Assembly (NCBI GenBank): GCA_019096155.1
Contig: JAHCVI010000002.1
Span: 3,286,001-3,350,000 of the forward strand
Direction: 5' to 3'
DNA from: Staphylotrichum longicolle
Lineage: Eukaryota; Ascomycota; Sordariomycetes; Sordariales; Chaetomiaceae
DNA length: 64,000 nucleotides
Below, piece after piece: positions 21,809 through 33,471 of the stretch; the first letter of the stretch is position 1, and the number at the start of each line of letters is the position of its first letter. A program made the translations under genes and the position numbers. The notes below the pieces were generated by a model. It was not told the DNA's origin. It ran no database searches and saw only the letters and a program-made list of their open reading frames with translations.

Positions 21809-22374
21809 CTTTTGGTCGGAGTGGTTTGTGGAGGTATGTAATCGCTCAATTGAGGAATTGTAAGGCTGCGATGCAAGATATGGCGTGCAAGCGTCGCGGG
21901 CTGATTACGGGATCTTGCGCCGGTGTGAGCTGGTGGTGGTGGAGGTGGAGGCAGTGTGGATGCAGGCAGCTTGGGTTCGCCTGGTGTTGCGTAACATGGG
22001 CAGAACGTTGCGCTAAGCCGTTCTCGTTCTTGGCAGTCGATTAATTCAATGTGGGGTACTTCCAGAAGAGCTCCAAGCTGCCCCCCCAGCTGGGTAGCTC
22101 TGCCTCGTTCACAGTCTCGAACTCTCAGCATGGAAGGTTGAATTGCTCAAGCCTCACCGATTTTTGACCTGAATTTTTGTGCTACTATCAAAGCTATGCA
22201 CCATGGAGAAGGTAAGGTATCTAATCCTTTGCACCAATGTACTGTACATATCCCAAACTCCAGGCGCAAAACGCAGCCTTCCAAGCTCAAAGTTAACCTT
22301 TCCCGAATCTCCGAATCTCTTCATTTGGCAAAGAGTCGCAGAACCTCGCCGCCAGCTACAACTCTCTCGCGTCC
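21809..22374. promoter_or_regulatory. VPS5 promoter and TAF5 3' flank
   Basis: About 565 bases between two genes transcribed in the same direction. It should hold the TAF5 3' UTR and the VPS5 promoter. No additional gene was recognised. Confidence 0.5.
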
Positions 22375-25325
22375 CTACCGCTCGGGGTCGTAGCAGCCGC
22401 CCGCCACAATCAAGTTCATGCGCGTAAACTGCACCTTCAAGACCGGCGTCTTCTTGGTTGCAAACGCGCTGATCTGGTCCGGGGTGATTTGCACCTCCTT
22501 TGCCTTCTTCTTCCCGCCGCCTCCTCCGCCTGTGCCAACACCGCCTCCGGATGAGCTCGCGCCCGCCGCCTGCGCGGCTTGACCGCCCACCGTTATGCTG
22601 CGGCTGTCCGCGGAGCCTCCCACGGCGATAGTATCGCCCGCGACCGTCCCGTCCGCCTGCGGCCCCGCCTGGGCTGCCCCGCCTGTGAGGGGGTTTGCCT
22701 TGTTGGGGTCCGCAGGTAACTCAATATCCCAGACGCGGACCGTGCCGTCCAAGCCGCCCGACACGAGAACGTTGGACTCGGCGCTGAAGCTGAGAGAAGG
22801 GATGCCGCCTTTGCCGTGTCCGCGGCATCGCTTGATGCGGGTGCCCTTGTCAATGTCCCAGAGGTAGATGTTGCCACCAGCATCAGCGCTGGCCAGGATC
22901 TTGCCATTGTGCGCACATTGCAGGGCGCTAATGTAGTGAGTATGGCCGGTAAAGATGCGCACGCAGTTGCCCGTGATGATCGACCACATCCGGATCGACT
23001 TGTCCATCTCGTCCGACGCCGAAAACACGTAGGTACCGTTGGGATGCCAGGCGAGCGCTGAGATGCTGGTGTCGTGACCCACCATGAGGCGCTGTGCCGA
23101 GGCGTGGTCTTGAGAGAAGACACGAACGGTCTTGTCCCACCCAGCCGTGGCAAAGTAGTGGCCCTGGGGACTCCAGAGGACCCGGAAGACCGGGCCGTCA
23201 TGGGCCTTATATATGCACAAGCACGCCCAGACATCCAATGACCAGAGCCGGACCTGGCCATCTGCCGAGCACGACAGGAGGAGCTTGGTGCTTGTGTCGG
23301 GCTTCTTGTCATCGCCCTCGCCATAAATGTTGCGGTTGAGGTTGGTGATCGAGTCTGAGAACGAAACACCATAAACCGGCCCGGAGTGCCCAATAAGCTT
23401 CCGGTTGTTGACTTTCAGGTCCTTCTCGTTCTCGAGGCTCGTCCTGAGGGGCTTGCCATCGAGGGACCACACTCGAATGTAGGAATCCATCGTGCCAATC
23501 GCTACCAGCTGGTGGTCGTTGGAGAAATCCATGCATGATGCACTAGCAAAAGCCTGTTAGTATCAAGATGCAGCCGCCGGGATCGGCAGGACTAAACTCA
23601 CCTCCCCAGTGTGTTGTGAAAGGTGAACATGCACGCCGACACTGGAATGCCCACACCGCCCGTGCGACCCTCAATCTGGAACCTGTCTCGGTTCTCGCGC
23701 ACCTTCTGCATCTCCATGACGACGTCTCGTGCGCGTGAAGGGGGTAGGGGCAAGTCTGCCCGGGAAGGCGCATCGGCACTATCCTCGCGCTTGATCCGCT
23801 TGTCAAACTCTTCCACAAGGGAACTCCGGCCATCTGCGGGCGGGTGTCGTTGGTCTTCATCTTCCAGCTCCGCCCGAACATCGTCTCTCAGCTCGGGCTC
23901 CATCGGCATCGGGCCAAGCTTGAGCTTGGCGCTCGTGTCGAGAACATCGCGGTTGGAAACACCGGTGAAAACGCCAGGAATCCCCTCCTGAGCGTCAACC
24001 TCATCCAAGTCGAGGTTCTGGGCGCGTCGATAGATAGCCTCAAAGCTGTACGGCTCGATGGGGCCACGCGCGCTCGTCTCGACGCTGCAGTGGGTCTGGA
24101 GAATATAGGTTACAGTGGCCCCGCCATCATCCGCCTCGCGCTCAAGAAAATGGAAGAGATTGCCGGAAAGCGACTGGTTCAGAGGAATGCGGTACTTGTT
24201 TTCACGGTAGAGCCGGGTCGTTTGGTTCTCGTTGACGTGCTGGGGCAATGTGACCGTGGCCAGAAGAGCAAGCGTCTCTTGGTGGACGGCATCGAAGTGC
24301 GGCCTCAAGGTATCCAGCAGGTGCTTTGCGTCATCTGTGTGGCCTTGGGCCACCAGCTCCAAATAGGAGTAGACAAAAACAGGCCAAAGGAGCTTTCTGA
24401 GCTCAAACTAGTTTGTCTTCACGTCAGTCGTTGCGTTGATGATGATCAACACCGAAGCCAGCTCACCTTGTAAATGTCGAGGTTGTTCTCAATCCAGTTC
24501 CGCAGCAACAAGAAGGCCTTTAGGTACTTCTTCGGGCCGGGATCGTCGTTTCGCTGGGCGGGTCTCCCATCGGGACCCAAGTAGGCAGTCTCTTGGCGGA
24601 AGACGGCTTCGGTCTTGGTAAAGCCCTTCTTCTTGAGATAGTCGGTGACCTGAAAATCAGAGAGGTGTGAGCCATGGTTCGCAGGAGCGTGGTGCCACTG
24701 CTGAGGAGCGGCGAGGACGGGAGGTCGTGACTTTGGAGGCATGGCGAGTCTTGTGTTGCGGAGGAAGTGAAACGCAGAGGGAAGAGGAAAGACTGGCGTC
24801 GAGGTAGGAAATTATTGGCACGGGATGTTCGCGGAATCAAACAAAGGTCGGTGCCACCAGCGTGTTGTGTGAAGAGAACAATGGCAGCGGGGGTAGAAGG
24901 TTGAATAGGCACTACCGCCAAGTACAGCTCTGCGCTGCCATCGGGAGTAAGTCGGCTCACCCCTTGCCGCAACCTGACCTGCTGGCAGTGCCAGCATTTA
25001 CAATCGTTGATGTGGGGGAGCTCCTCCATGATTCCGTGTCGACGCTCGTTGCATGAGACGGAGAGTCGGGGACGCTGAATGTGTTGGGACGCAGTGATTG
25101 TCTGAGCAGACAACGAGGACTCGAAGCCAAAAATCACACAGCGAAGAATGCTTGAAACAAGACAGCACTCACGATTTGATTGAGGTTCTGGGCAGATGGT
25201 GGGTTGCTCGCACTCGTCGTCGCTGCCGTAGGGCCGCTGCCAGGCCCTCCTGCCGACTGAGGCTGGCCGCCATAAGGCCCGCCAGCCGACCCGGGCACGG
25301 CACCCTGCGGGGGCGGGTTCGACAT
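22375..25325 (-). CDS. taf5: TAF5, WD40 subunit of TFIID and SAGA
   Basis: Scaffold subunit of TFIID, shared with SAGA in fungi, acting in RNA polymerase II initiation. Exons 25325..25173, 24649..24467, 24407..23602 and 23542..22375 give 769 residues in frame. A Pro/Gly-rich start leads to a LisH-like motif (NLNQIVTDYLKKKGFTKTEA), followed by the TAF5 N-terminal helical domain (FLLLRNWIENNLDIYKFEL and on). The C-terminal half is a WD40 propeller with repeats ending in IRVWSL, VRLWSL, VRVFSQ, IRMWSI, IYLWDI and VRVWDI. A Gly/Ala-rich insertion sits between the last full repeat and the final strand KTPVLKVQFTRMNLIVAGG. Intron 1 is unusually long (523 nt) and contains an alternative in-frame start. 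Divergent from MED11. Confidence 0.94.
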
Positions 25326-25975
25326 GTCGATTTAGGTAGGTGGCGACAGTACCTCAATATCGACTGGACTTGATAAACACGACAGCCACGGCGGCGATGG
25401 GCTTCCACGTTTATCGGCGCGTGTTGCAGCCTTCAGGGATGACAGGAAGCCGGGGGCGCGTCTCCCCACAAGCCCCGCTCCCATGTACTCTACAGGTTGC
25501 ACGCCGCGATGAAACCGAGGCAAAGTGTGTATCTCAGGTTCCGTACTTGAAGGCTTTTTCGTGTTGTGTGTGAGGTGGTTTGGTTTCGATGCGGAAGGCT
25601 GTCAGTGCTATGCTAATGATGGATGAAGGCAAGCATGCCCAAGACTTCAAGTTGAATGAAGACAGCGCTTCACGGAGTTTTCCGAGGCCCTGGTTGCTCA
25701 ACGCAAAACGGTCTGTGCGTCCCGAAGCCTGAGTCTCGACAAGACGACCCCACCATATGCAAGAGAAAGCAGCCCCACGCATTAGCATGGGTCTGCGGCA
25801 AGCTCCCTGCTCCCTGGTTGAGCTTCAACCTCAAACCATCACAAACATGGAGTTTGGTCAATTTCGACAAGATTGAAAGCGATGCCTGAAACCATTTGCA
25901 GTCATCCGACGCCTCTTCTTTTACCATAACTGGGCGATTTCGATCAATACTTTGCTCCCCCTCACAAACCACGCC
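25326..25975. promoter_or_regulatory. Divergent promoter region, TAF5 and MED11
   Basis: About 650 bases between the start codons of two general transcription factors. I recognise no gene in it. It is the likely shared promoter of both. Confidence 0.55.
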
Positions 25976-26724
25976 ATGGACAACAACTCTGAGCCCCTCG
26001 CCTCCAACGGGCAAGGCGCAATCGACATCCACCAGCCCTTCACCCCCGCCGAGCGCATCCGCCAGCTCGACGGCATCGACAAGGTGCCTACCCCTTCTCA
26101 CTTCTCCTCCCCAACCTCCACCACTCCGCTTCCTAAACCAACCAACTAAACTTCGCATCCTAGGACATTACCTCCTCCCTCGTCCACCTCTCCTCAGCCA
26201 TGCGCGCCCTGGCCACGCCCCCCGGCACCTCGGTCCCGCCCGCCTCCACCCCGGCGAGCGACGACGATGACGACGACGACAACAACAACAACGACTCCGA
26301 CCCCCTCTCGGCCTTTCAGCAAGCCCAGTCTGCCTTCTTCAACACGGTCGACCGCGTCGACAAGCAGCTCACGCGCCAGATCCTCGCCCTCGAAGAGGCG
26401 GGCATCATCACATTGCGCAGCACCGGGGCCGGGACCGGAGCGGAGCTAGGGGACCAGCAGCAGCAGGGTTCGAGTCAGCAGCAGCAGCAGCAGCAACAGC
26501 AGCAGGAGGCGAAACCGAAGGCTGCGGCTGCGGGGCCGGCGAGGTTGGAACCCGACGGCATGGGGAGGTACGGGTCCCTGGATGTGGGCAAGCTGAACTT
26601 GGCGAGTAGCACAGTGGAGAGGGATATGGAGGGGGAATTGTGGGGGAGGATGAGGGCGGAGTTGGAGAAAGTTGTTGCGCAAGGGAAAGAGGATCTCGGG
26701 GCGGGGGAGAAGATGGAGGAGTGA
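25976..26724 (+). CDS. med11: Mediator subunit 11-like protein
   Basis: Probable head-module Mediator subunit. Exons 25976..26083 and 26164..26724 give 222 residues. The family start FTPAERIRQLDGIDKDITSSLVHLS is clear, and the helix FQQAQSAFFNTVDRVDKQLTRQILALEEAGII matches the second conserved helix. Low-complexity segments lengthen it beyond the usual size: an Asp/Asn run (about residues 65-80) and a Gln run (about residues 125-140). The C-terminal ~60 residues (GRYGSLDVGKLN, then a helix) are typical of longer fungal members. The intron lies directly after IDK. Identification rests on the two helices, so it is somewhat less sure than for TAF5. Confidence 0.78.
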
Positions 26725-27046
26725 CAGGATTTCTGAGGTGGAGGGCGGTTGCTTTCAAGGCGTTGGGAGATTTTTTTGATCATGGGTTGCGGATCTGGGG
26801 CAAAACCGGGATTGGCGTTTGGGTGAGAGGATGGGTGTGCGTCTGTGGCATGGATATACCATTGGAAGCGATCATACAACGAGGGCTCTCCTTTGCGTTG
26901 TGAGTCACTGGAGCCGTTTCGGGCTGTCACTTTTGCAAGGCATAATGATCACTTGCGGGGTTTATTTCCATCGGGGAACTGAATTTCTTAGGAGCGCGCC
27001 CGAAGTGGGCTTAGAACAGGTGATGCCAGGCCGTCTACACCGTACC
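26725..27046. other. Convergent 3' region, MED11 and secreted protein
   Basis: About 320 bases between convergent stop codons. No gene or repeat was recognised. Confidence 0.5.
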
Positions 27047-27784
27047 CTAAGACGAGCGGTTGCAGAGCCTGTCGTAGGCACCCGAGGTGATGGTGCCGTT
27101 GGTCTCGACAAAGACCGAGCGAGGGATGCTGTGGGCCGTCAGTGTCGTATCCCAGGCCGTTTGCCAGTGGAGGGAGTTTTCTTACATGGCATCGAACAGC
27201 ACACAGTTGAGGTGTTCATCGTCAGTGTCGACATTCTCTGTCAACGAGTGGTCAGTTTCAGCCAAAACCCTACACAATAACAGGTGAAAAAAGTACACTT
27301 ACCATACCAGACAAAGTAGGCATTACAGCTGGCATCTGCGTTGCACGTGTACTGGCATTTAAACGGGCCGTACGGGTCGCTCTTGTGATTGAAGCTCATG
27401 ATCTTGACCCAGCGTCAGCACTCAACACCGAGACAATCAGACGAGAAGGCTAGAGAGAAGACCTACGTGCGGCCCAGAAACAAAGTGGTCGTCGTGCCAG
27501 TCCTGCTTGACAGCGTACGAGGTCCAGTCGCTGGCAGCCGCGGTCACCATTGTGTAATCGGTGATGGGATAGCCCGCGGGGTGCTGCTTAGACGCCGGCA
27601 AGCCATTAGTGCATGCCGAGGCCATGGCATCACGCGTGGGACTGGCGTGGATTGGGATCGGGATGCGGCGGTGGAGGACCTCTCTGATGATGTTTCCGGT
27701 GCCGGAATGGGAAGGAGCAGCAATTGCCACCAGGGCGAAGATTGAGAGTAGGAGAACGGAGATAATTCTGGTGACAGGAGTCAT
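27047..27784 (-). CDS. Small secreted protein with conserved cysteines, function unknown
   Basis: Four exons, 27784..27467, 27402..27303, 27237..27186 and 27128..27047, give 183 residues. A clear signal peptide (MTPVTRIISVLLLSIFALVA) precedes a mature protein starting near APSHSG. HRRIPIPI may be a propeptide site. The C-terminal half carries four closely spaced cysteines in FKCQYTCNADASCNAYF plus NCVLFD and RLCNRSS, a PAN/apple-like cysteine spacing. I do not recognise a characterised family; I infer only that it is secreted and probably disulphide-bonded. There is one potential N-glycosylation site in TNGTIT and one in CNRSS. Confidence 0.75.
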
Positions 27785-29238
27785 TCTGAGGCTTGGGGGT
27801 TGATGTTGACAAGAGTGGTTGATGGCTGAGAGGTGCTGCTGAGTGAGGAAGTAAAGCGGGCAATGAGAAAGGTAGCGGGTAGCCCAGTCGGTCGTCTCTA
27901 GAGGTTGGCGCAAAGTTTGCGATGAATTGTTTGGAGGGATGATTCCAGAAGTTATTACGGCCTCCTGCCTGAGGTACGTGTAGGTTGGTGACAAATTCGA
28001 AGGTCTGGTAGGATGAGGCGGAAAGAACGAGATTCGAGCCAACCGAGTGCCCTTTCTCCCTGAAATATGAGTTAACACATCAATAGCAACCTGGAAGGGA
28101 AGGCGCGCCGATCTGCTTTCACAGCTGAGGCGGTTAGACAGTATGACCAAGCAAGAATTCCGTCTTCCTAGCTCCGATCTACAACGAAGAACTTTCCCTT
28201 CTGGTTTGACTTTTTTGCCTTGATCTCGTCGAATTGCCCTGTAAGGCAGTCCAACCTGACATATCGCCGGCCCCGTCTTCCGGTGCCACAGTTCCAGGCA
28301 CAACCGACGCTCGTTTGTATCTGCCGTTACAGATCTCGAGGAGGTGATCGTCGTTTGCGTACTTTGCGGGACACTGCCACAGAGATCCGTGACATCGGTG
28401 ACCGAGGGCTTTTTGTGCCCGTAAAAAAGACTGTCTCGCAAGCTGAAGGTCAATCGCCAGTATGCTTAACTCTTACGTTGCTACAGCAGGCCCTAGACTT
28501 ACAACAGTACTCGACGTCGCTGCATGGCCCTTCTCTGGACACCTCGAAGAGACACAGCGCATTACAAGCACACCTCAGAGCCCGTGCATTGTTGTTTTCT
28601 ACGCAGAGATTTAGATGCCGTTTGGATATAAAGCGCTTAGTGACAACCACATCAGTCATTATTTGCTCCACGACACTCCAACTCCTCGCGCGACATATCT
28701 CAGGCCGCGTCCGTCACACAATCGGAACGACGACACCATCGTCAGATCAAAGGGGACATGTGTGACGGGAACCGCAATACACGATGATGCAAGCGAGGGC
28801 AAGGCTGTGGACCTGAAATGCTCGTCCCTCCACATTGCTGCTTGTCTCAGGGGTCGGTACAGATCAGAATTAGTGCGAGAAGTGATGACGACGAAAGTGT
28901 GCCACTCGAGTTACAGCCTCCCACCATGTCAGTGAAGAAGCAGATATGGTTTACTGAATCCACAAAAGCAGGCGAGAAGCAACATGTCCTCTATTACATA
29001 TCCTGTGGCCAGACCAGTGTCACCGAGCCAACCCAGCCCTCCTCTCCGAATAGGACTTGACCAAGTACTGTACACCAACCCCCAATCTGCCAACAAATCC
29101 CCTATTCACCAAATGAGATACAGCTTCAACAAGGGAAACTCCACGGGGCAGCATGACCATCGCTTGTGAGCCCCGCACCCGTGTGTACGCGAGAAGCCTC
29201 CGCCTTGACCCTATCCCAGCACTCAAACGCCGTTCCGT
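27785..29238. promoter_or_regulatory. Upstream region of the secreted-protein gene and PFF1 3' flank
   Basis: About 1.45 kb. Open frames on both strands (for example at 28220-28765) have no domain and unusual composition. I see no gene. The DNA close to 27784 should be the promoter of the secreted protein. Confidence 0.45.
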
Positions 29239-32200
29239 TCACACCTCAAACCCCTTCCTCCCCTCCACAAGTCCCTCGGACAACTTGGTCACCGCCGCCC
29301 AAGCCGGCACAAACCTCAACGCCTCATCCAGCGCCGGAATAGTGCCCTCCGTGTTTGCATCGCTCCACATGCAGACGACCGACCCCTTCAAACCCGCCCC
29401 ACGCTTTCGCAACTCCTCATCCTCAGACCAATTCCTCACCGCCCCATCCTCAGAGGCCCCACCATCCAGAGACGTCACGAGCGCCGTGTCCTTCCACTCT
29501 ACCTCCACGGTCCACGGCTCATCCCACCGCCTGTGCCACAACCTCAAATTCTTGACGCCCGCGTCAGGGTACTGCCCGAACCTCTCATCCCACCCCGAGC
29601 TGCCCTGCACCCTCAACGCCGACACCGGCTGCTCAAACTCCAGAAAGCACGCCTTGGTGTTATTCGCGGCGATCTCGATCCGCGCAGCATTCCCACCCGT
29701 ACGCGTGGCATTAACCGTCACCAACCCCTCCAAGCCCTTATCAGCCCCCACAGCAGACGACCCCTTCTCCGAGGCACTTCCAAGGAGCAGGTTCGGCTCC
29801 AATCCCTTCGCATCAAAACAACACGCAACCAACCCTTTCCGCTTCGACTCGCCACACACCACCTCCCTCCCCGCCGCCGACGGCAGCGCCGCAATGACCG
29901 GCCTCACAAACTCCTCCACGCCGTTATAGCACACCCGATTCCCGCCCGCGTCCAGATCCAGCGTCTGCACAAGATACACCTTATACCGCGCGCCTTCCCC
30001 AAACGGCTCCCGCACGAGGTTGAACACCAGCGTCCCCGCAAACACCACCAGCAGCGCCAGCGGCACATGGTGCGACACGCGGTGCGCGAACGGCGCGAGC
30101 GGCAGGACCAGCAGCACGGCGCCCAGAAAGACAATCAGGTACGGCAGGAGCAGGCTGCTCCCGTCGGCGCCGGTCTGGTGGACGGCGTCGACGAGCATGA
30201 GGACGGTCTGCGCGACGAGGACGATCGTGAAGGGGCCCAGGAGGAGGAACTGGAGGAACCAGGTCCAGGAAGGCAGGTGGGCGGACCAGGGCTGCTCATG
30301 TTCGAACGGTTCGCGCGGGGTGGTGGTGAGGCTGGTGGCGGTGTCGCTGACGCGGCGGGTGGTGTTGGCGATGGCCGAGAGGGAGCGGCGGTAGGTGGTG
30401 GCAAAAGTGGTGCGAGCGCCGTCCGCGGTAGTGCCGCCGACGAGGGGTGTTCGTTCGGTGGGAGGTTCCGCGTCGGTGTCGTCGTCTTGGTTGGCGGGAG
30501 CCGGCCCGCTGTTTGAGTGTCTTGTTCCAGGCGGTGTGGATTCTTGGTGAGGGACTGGCGGAGGCAGTTGAGAAGGCGAGAGGTCGCCGTTGGAACGGCC
30601 ACGCTGGAAGTGTCTCTCTTCCTGCTCCTCGCGCATCTGCAAGGCCCACGCAGCTTTCTTTGGCAGCGCGAACAATTCGCAGAGCGCAATGAAGAGAGAC
30701 AGGAAGACGGCTGACTGAAAGAAGACAAACATGTACCCGGCGCCAATCCGCAGTCTGTCTTCGGCCACGGTAACCGCAACGAGCATGGCCCATCCAATGA
30801 TAAACAGCCAGATCTGGACGTAGCCTCTGTGTAGTGCGCTTGGTCGCGCAAAGTTGGCACCGCGCATGATGGCCCAGAAAGTAAAGTAAAACAGCGAGAC
30901 CATCATGGCCAGCCTTTTCTGGTGTGTTAGCGCCGACCCCTCTACAGCCGAAGAAACCTGGGAGTACTTACACGGTGTACCGACTGCTGTAGATAATGAA
31001 AGGGTTTACCTTCCTCATCAAGTAGGCCACCCCCAGCGTCAAGGACCCGGCGACCAGCAACGCAAAAGGAAATCGGAAGAAGCCCTTCCAGCCGCCAACA
31101 GACACGAGCTCATCGTCGGGCTGATCGCCAATCCTGACGCTGGAGCTGAACAGATAGTACTTATCCACGCGGTGCAAAAGGTAGCTGACCAGGACCAGAA
31201 TAAGCGGCGTCGCAATCAGCACAGTCAGTGACCAAGCAAACATCCCCCTGAGACCAAAGAGCACGAACCCCTTGCCGAAGAGGTCAAACCATACCCCATC
31301 GCTCGGGCTGCCATTGTGAACCTTGCCACGCGCTCCGTCAGGCCGAGGGCCGATGAAGGTGTTCCCGGTGTCGCTGGACAGCTGGGTTGCCGTGTGGATA
31401 GAGGCGGAGAGCATGTGCCAGAGACTGCCCTTGGATGCGTGCCTCGCGTCGTCTTGGTTGGTGTGGTACCGAGCACGGGGCTTGAAGAAGGCGACGTCGA
31501 GCCCACGCTGGCCAAAGACGTCGTAGAGAACGGAGTAGTCGGTGCCACTCCTGATGAAACCAAGGCCAAAGGCATCGGAGCCGATAACAGTGCCAAACGG
31601 ATCTGGGGAACCAGCATAGGCAGCCGTCACCTCACGGTCGGTGGAGCGAAACAAGATCGCCCGGCCTCCGGCGCCGGCTCCCTCCAGATTCAAGAACGTG
31701 TGGATATGGGGGTTTAGAGGGTGTTGTCCCAGTGCCCGGGCGCCATAGAGATAATCTTCCTCGCCGTTGTTGAGCATAACCACAATCCCCCTCTCCGGTT
31801 TGTTGTCGGGATGAGTAAAGTGCTGAATCAGTTGCAGGCAAGTGACAACGCCCATGCCATCATCCGTGGCACCATACCCGGTGGACACCCTGAAAGAAGT
31901 CAACGCGTCAAGTCCTAGACAGAGTGGGTTATTCCAGGCGCTTACGAGTCATAGTGAGCATTGACCAGCGTCAAGCCCTTCCCACTGCTCCTGGTATCGT
32001 GGGCGTCAGCCGTGTTCCACCATCGGCCACGGCCATCGGATTTTCCCCTGATGTAAACAAGAATGTTGGTGCCCTCAAAGTAGGCGGCCACTTGAGGCGT
32101 GTTGGGTGCAGGCACGACACCCGAGGCCATGAGAAATGTGCAGTTCGAGGTCAAGTCATCGAAGACGGTGACAGCCGCGTCCGAGTTGGAGGACCCAGCC

Positions 32201-32541
32201 CTAGCGTTTCATGGTCAACGACGCTCGACAACTACGGATGGCGGTACTCACCCATCAGTGGTCCAAGCCACGCCATTCAGGTCCAAGATGGACTGTATCC
32301 GCTGGAGGAGATACTCGCGCAGGTCATCGTTGTAGTGGCTGTTGTATGGATGATAACCTTTGGTGAGGGTAGACAAGTCGAGCCAAGCTTCGGTGAGATT
32401 GATGCCCTTGACTGGGGACCCGTCGCTCGGCGCGGGAGGCGTATTCTCATTGATGACGATGATGGGAATAAGCAGGGCTAGGTAGGTGATAGTAGTCCAA
32501 AACGTGACCGGCCCGGGCCGGAACGAGAAGGGGTTGATCAT
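29239..32541 (-). CDS. pff1: Vacuolar membrane protease Pff1 (M28 metallopeptidase)
   Basis: Multi-pass vacuolar membrane aminopeptidase-type zinc protease. Exons 32541..32252, 32200..31946, 31889..30972 and 30913..29239 give 1,045 residues. The first membrane segment lies near residues 12-35. The M28 domain follows: zinc ligands and catalytic residues in VNAHYDS, GATDDGMG, NNGEEDYLYG, LNLEGAG and ARYHTNQDD. Then come about nine hydrophobic segments (from GMFAWSLTVLIATPLILVLV), broken by a long Ser/Thr/Pro-rich loop at about residues 600-690, and a lumenal C-terminal domain. Exon 4 is read from the acceptor AAAAG|GCTGG, which keeps the frame; the nearer CAG four bases upstream would break it. 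Confidence 0.93.
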
Positions 32542-33471
32542 ATCGCCTGCGGGGGTGGGAATTGCCCCTCAAGGGCTTCGAACAACGCGCGCGCTTGCAC
32601 GAGACGTCTCTTGCCGGCTCATAAACAAAGCTGCCGTATCTGGGATGACATCAACTCTGGCGGAAATTGTGATCCTAGGGAGAGAAGGGTGCAATAATGG
32701 ACCGGTGGCACATGAGATCCCGAAAAAGCGGCCCGCCAGCTCAACACGAGCTAACAGCGACTTCGTAGGGATCTGCGTCGCGATGGGATTGAGAACAGCC
32801 TCGAATCTGGTCGAGCGGCTTGGAACAGCGGTCCTGCTAGCTGAATCCGGCAATTCCTGCAGGAAGCCTCCAATCTCTAATGAAAATCAGGAAAATCAGA
32901 CACCATCACCATGGACCATGGGCCATGAAAAGAGAAAGAGCGGAACCCTGGACAGATGCACGTGGTGGTTGAAGGGCTTGAAGCAACCCCCATGCGGGAA
33001 GCATCGGATTTGGGGAAGCTTTGTGAGTGAGTGGGGTTTTAGGCTCCAGGTGACCAAAGCTCCCTGGGGTGACGTACCCCTGCTCCTGAGCTCTGGTGCG
33101 ACCTTCGACTTTCCAAGGGACATCTGACGCCGAACGCCCTCTGCCGGCGTTGTTGTTAACATGACTTTAAGACGCAGTTTTTGACACTCCCATAAACGGC
33201 ATGCAAGTGACCCATACACATTCTAATAATAGATGCCAAGCTTTGACAGACCTTCGTCAACCATTTTTCTACTCTACTCGTCATACAGTTAGTGCCCATT
33301 CTCCCGTCGCAACGGGCATCGGCCCTATCAACCAAGCTGCGCAAAGTTATGCTATGGAAAGAGCGAGCCGTGTAATTTAACAACGTCCTATCAGTCAGTA
33401 GCATTGCCATCGCTCGATGCGACGTGCAGCGCTGTGTGTTAGTGCGCCACCATCTACCATTGTCGTCATCC
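32542..33471. promoter_or_regulatory. PFF1 promoter and splicing-factor 3' flank
   Basis: About 930 bases between two minus-strand genes. Frames here have no recognisable domain. The part near 33150-33470 is AT-richer and probably the 3' UTR of the splicing-factor gene. Confidence 0.5.

Noticed and set aside
29533..30516. 327-codon plus-strand ORF
   Set aside because: Antisense of the PFF1 C-terminal region; Arg/Pro/His-rich and without domain.
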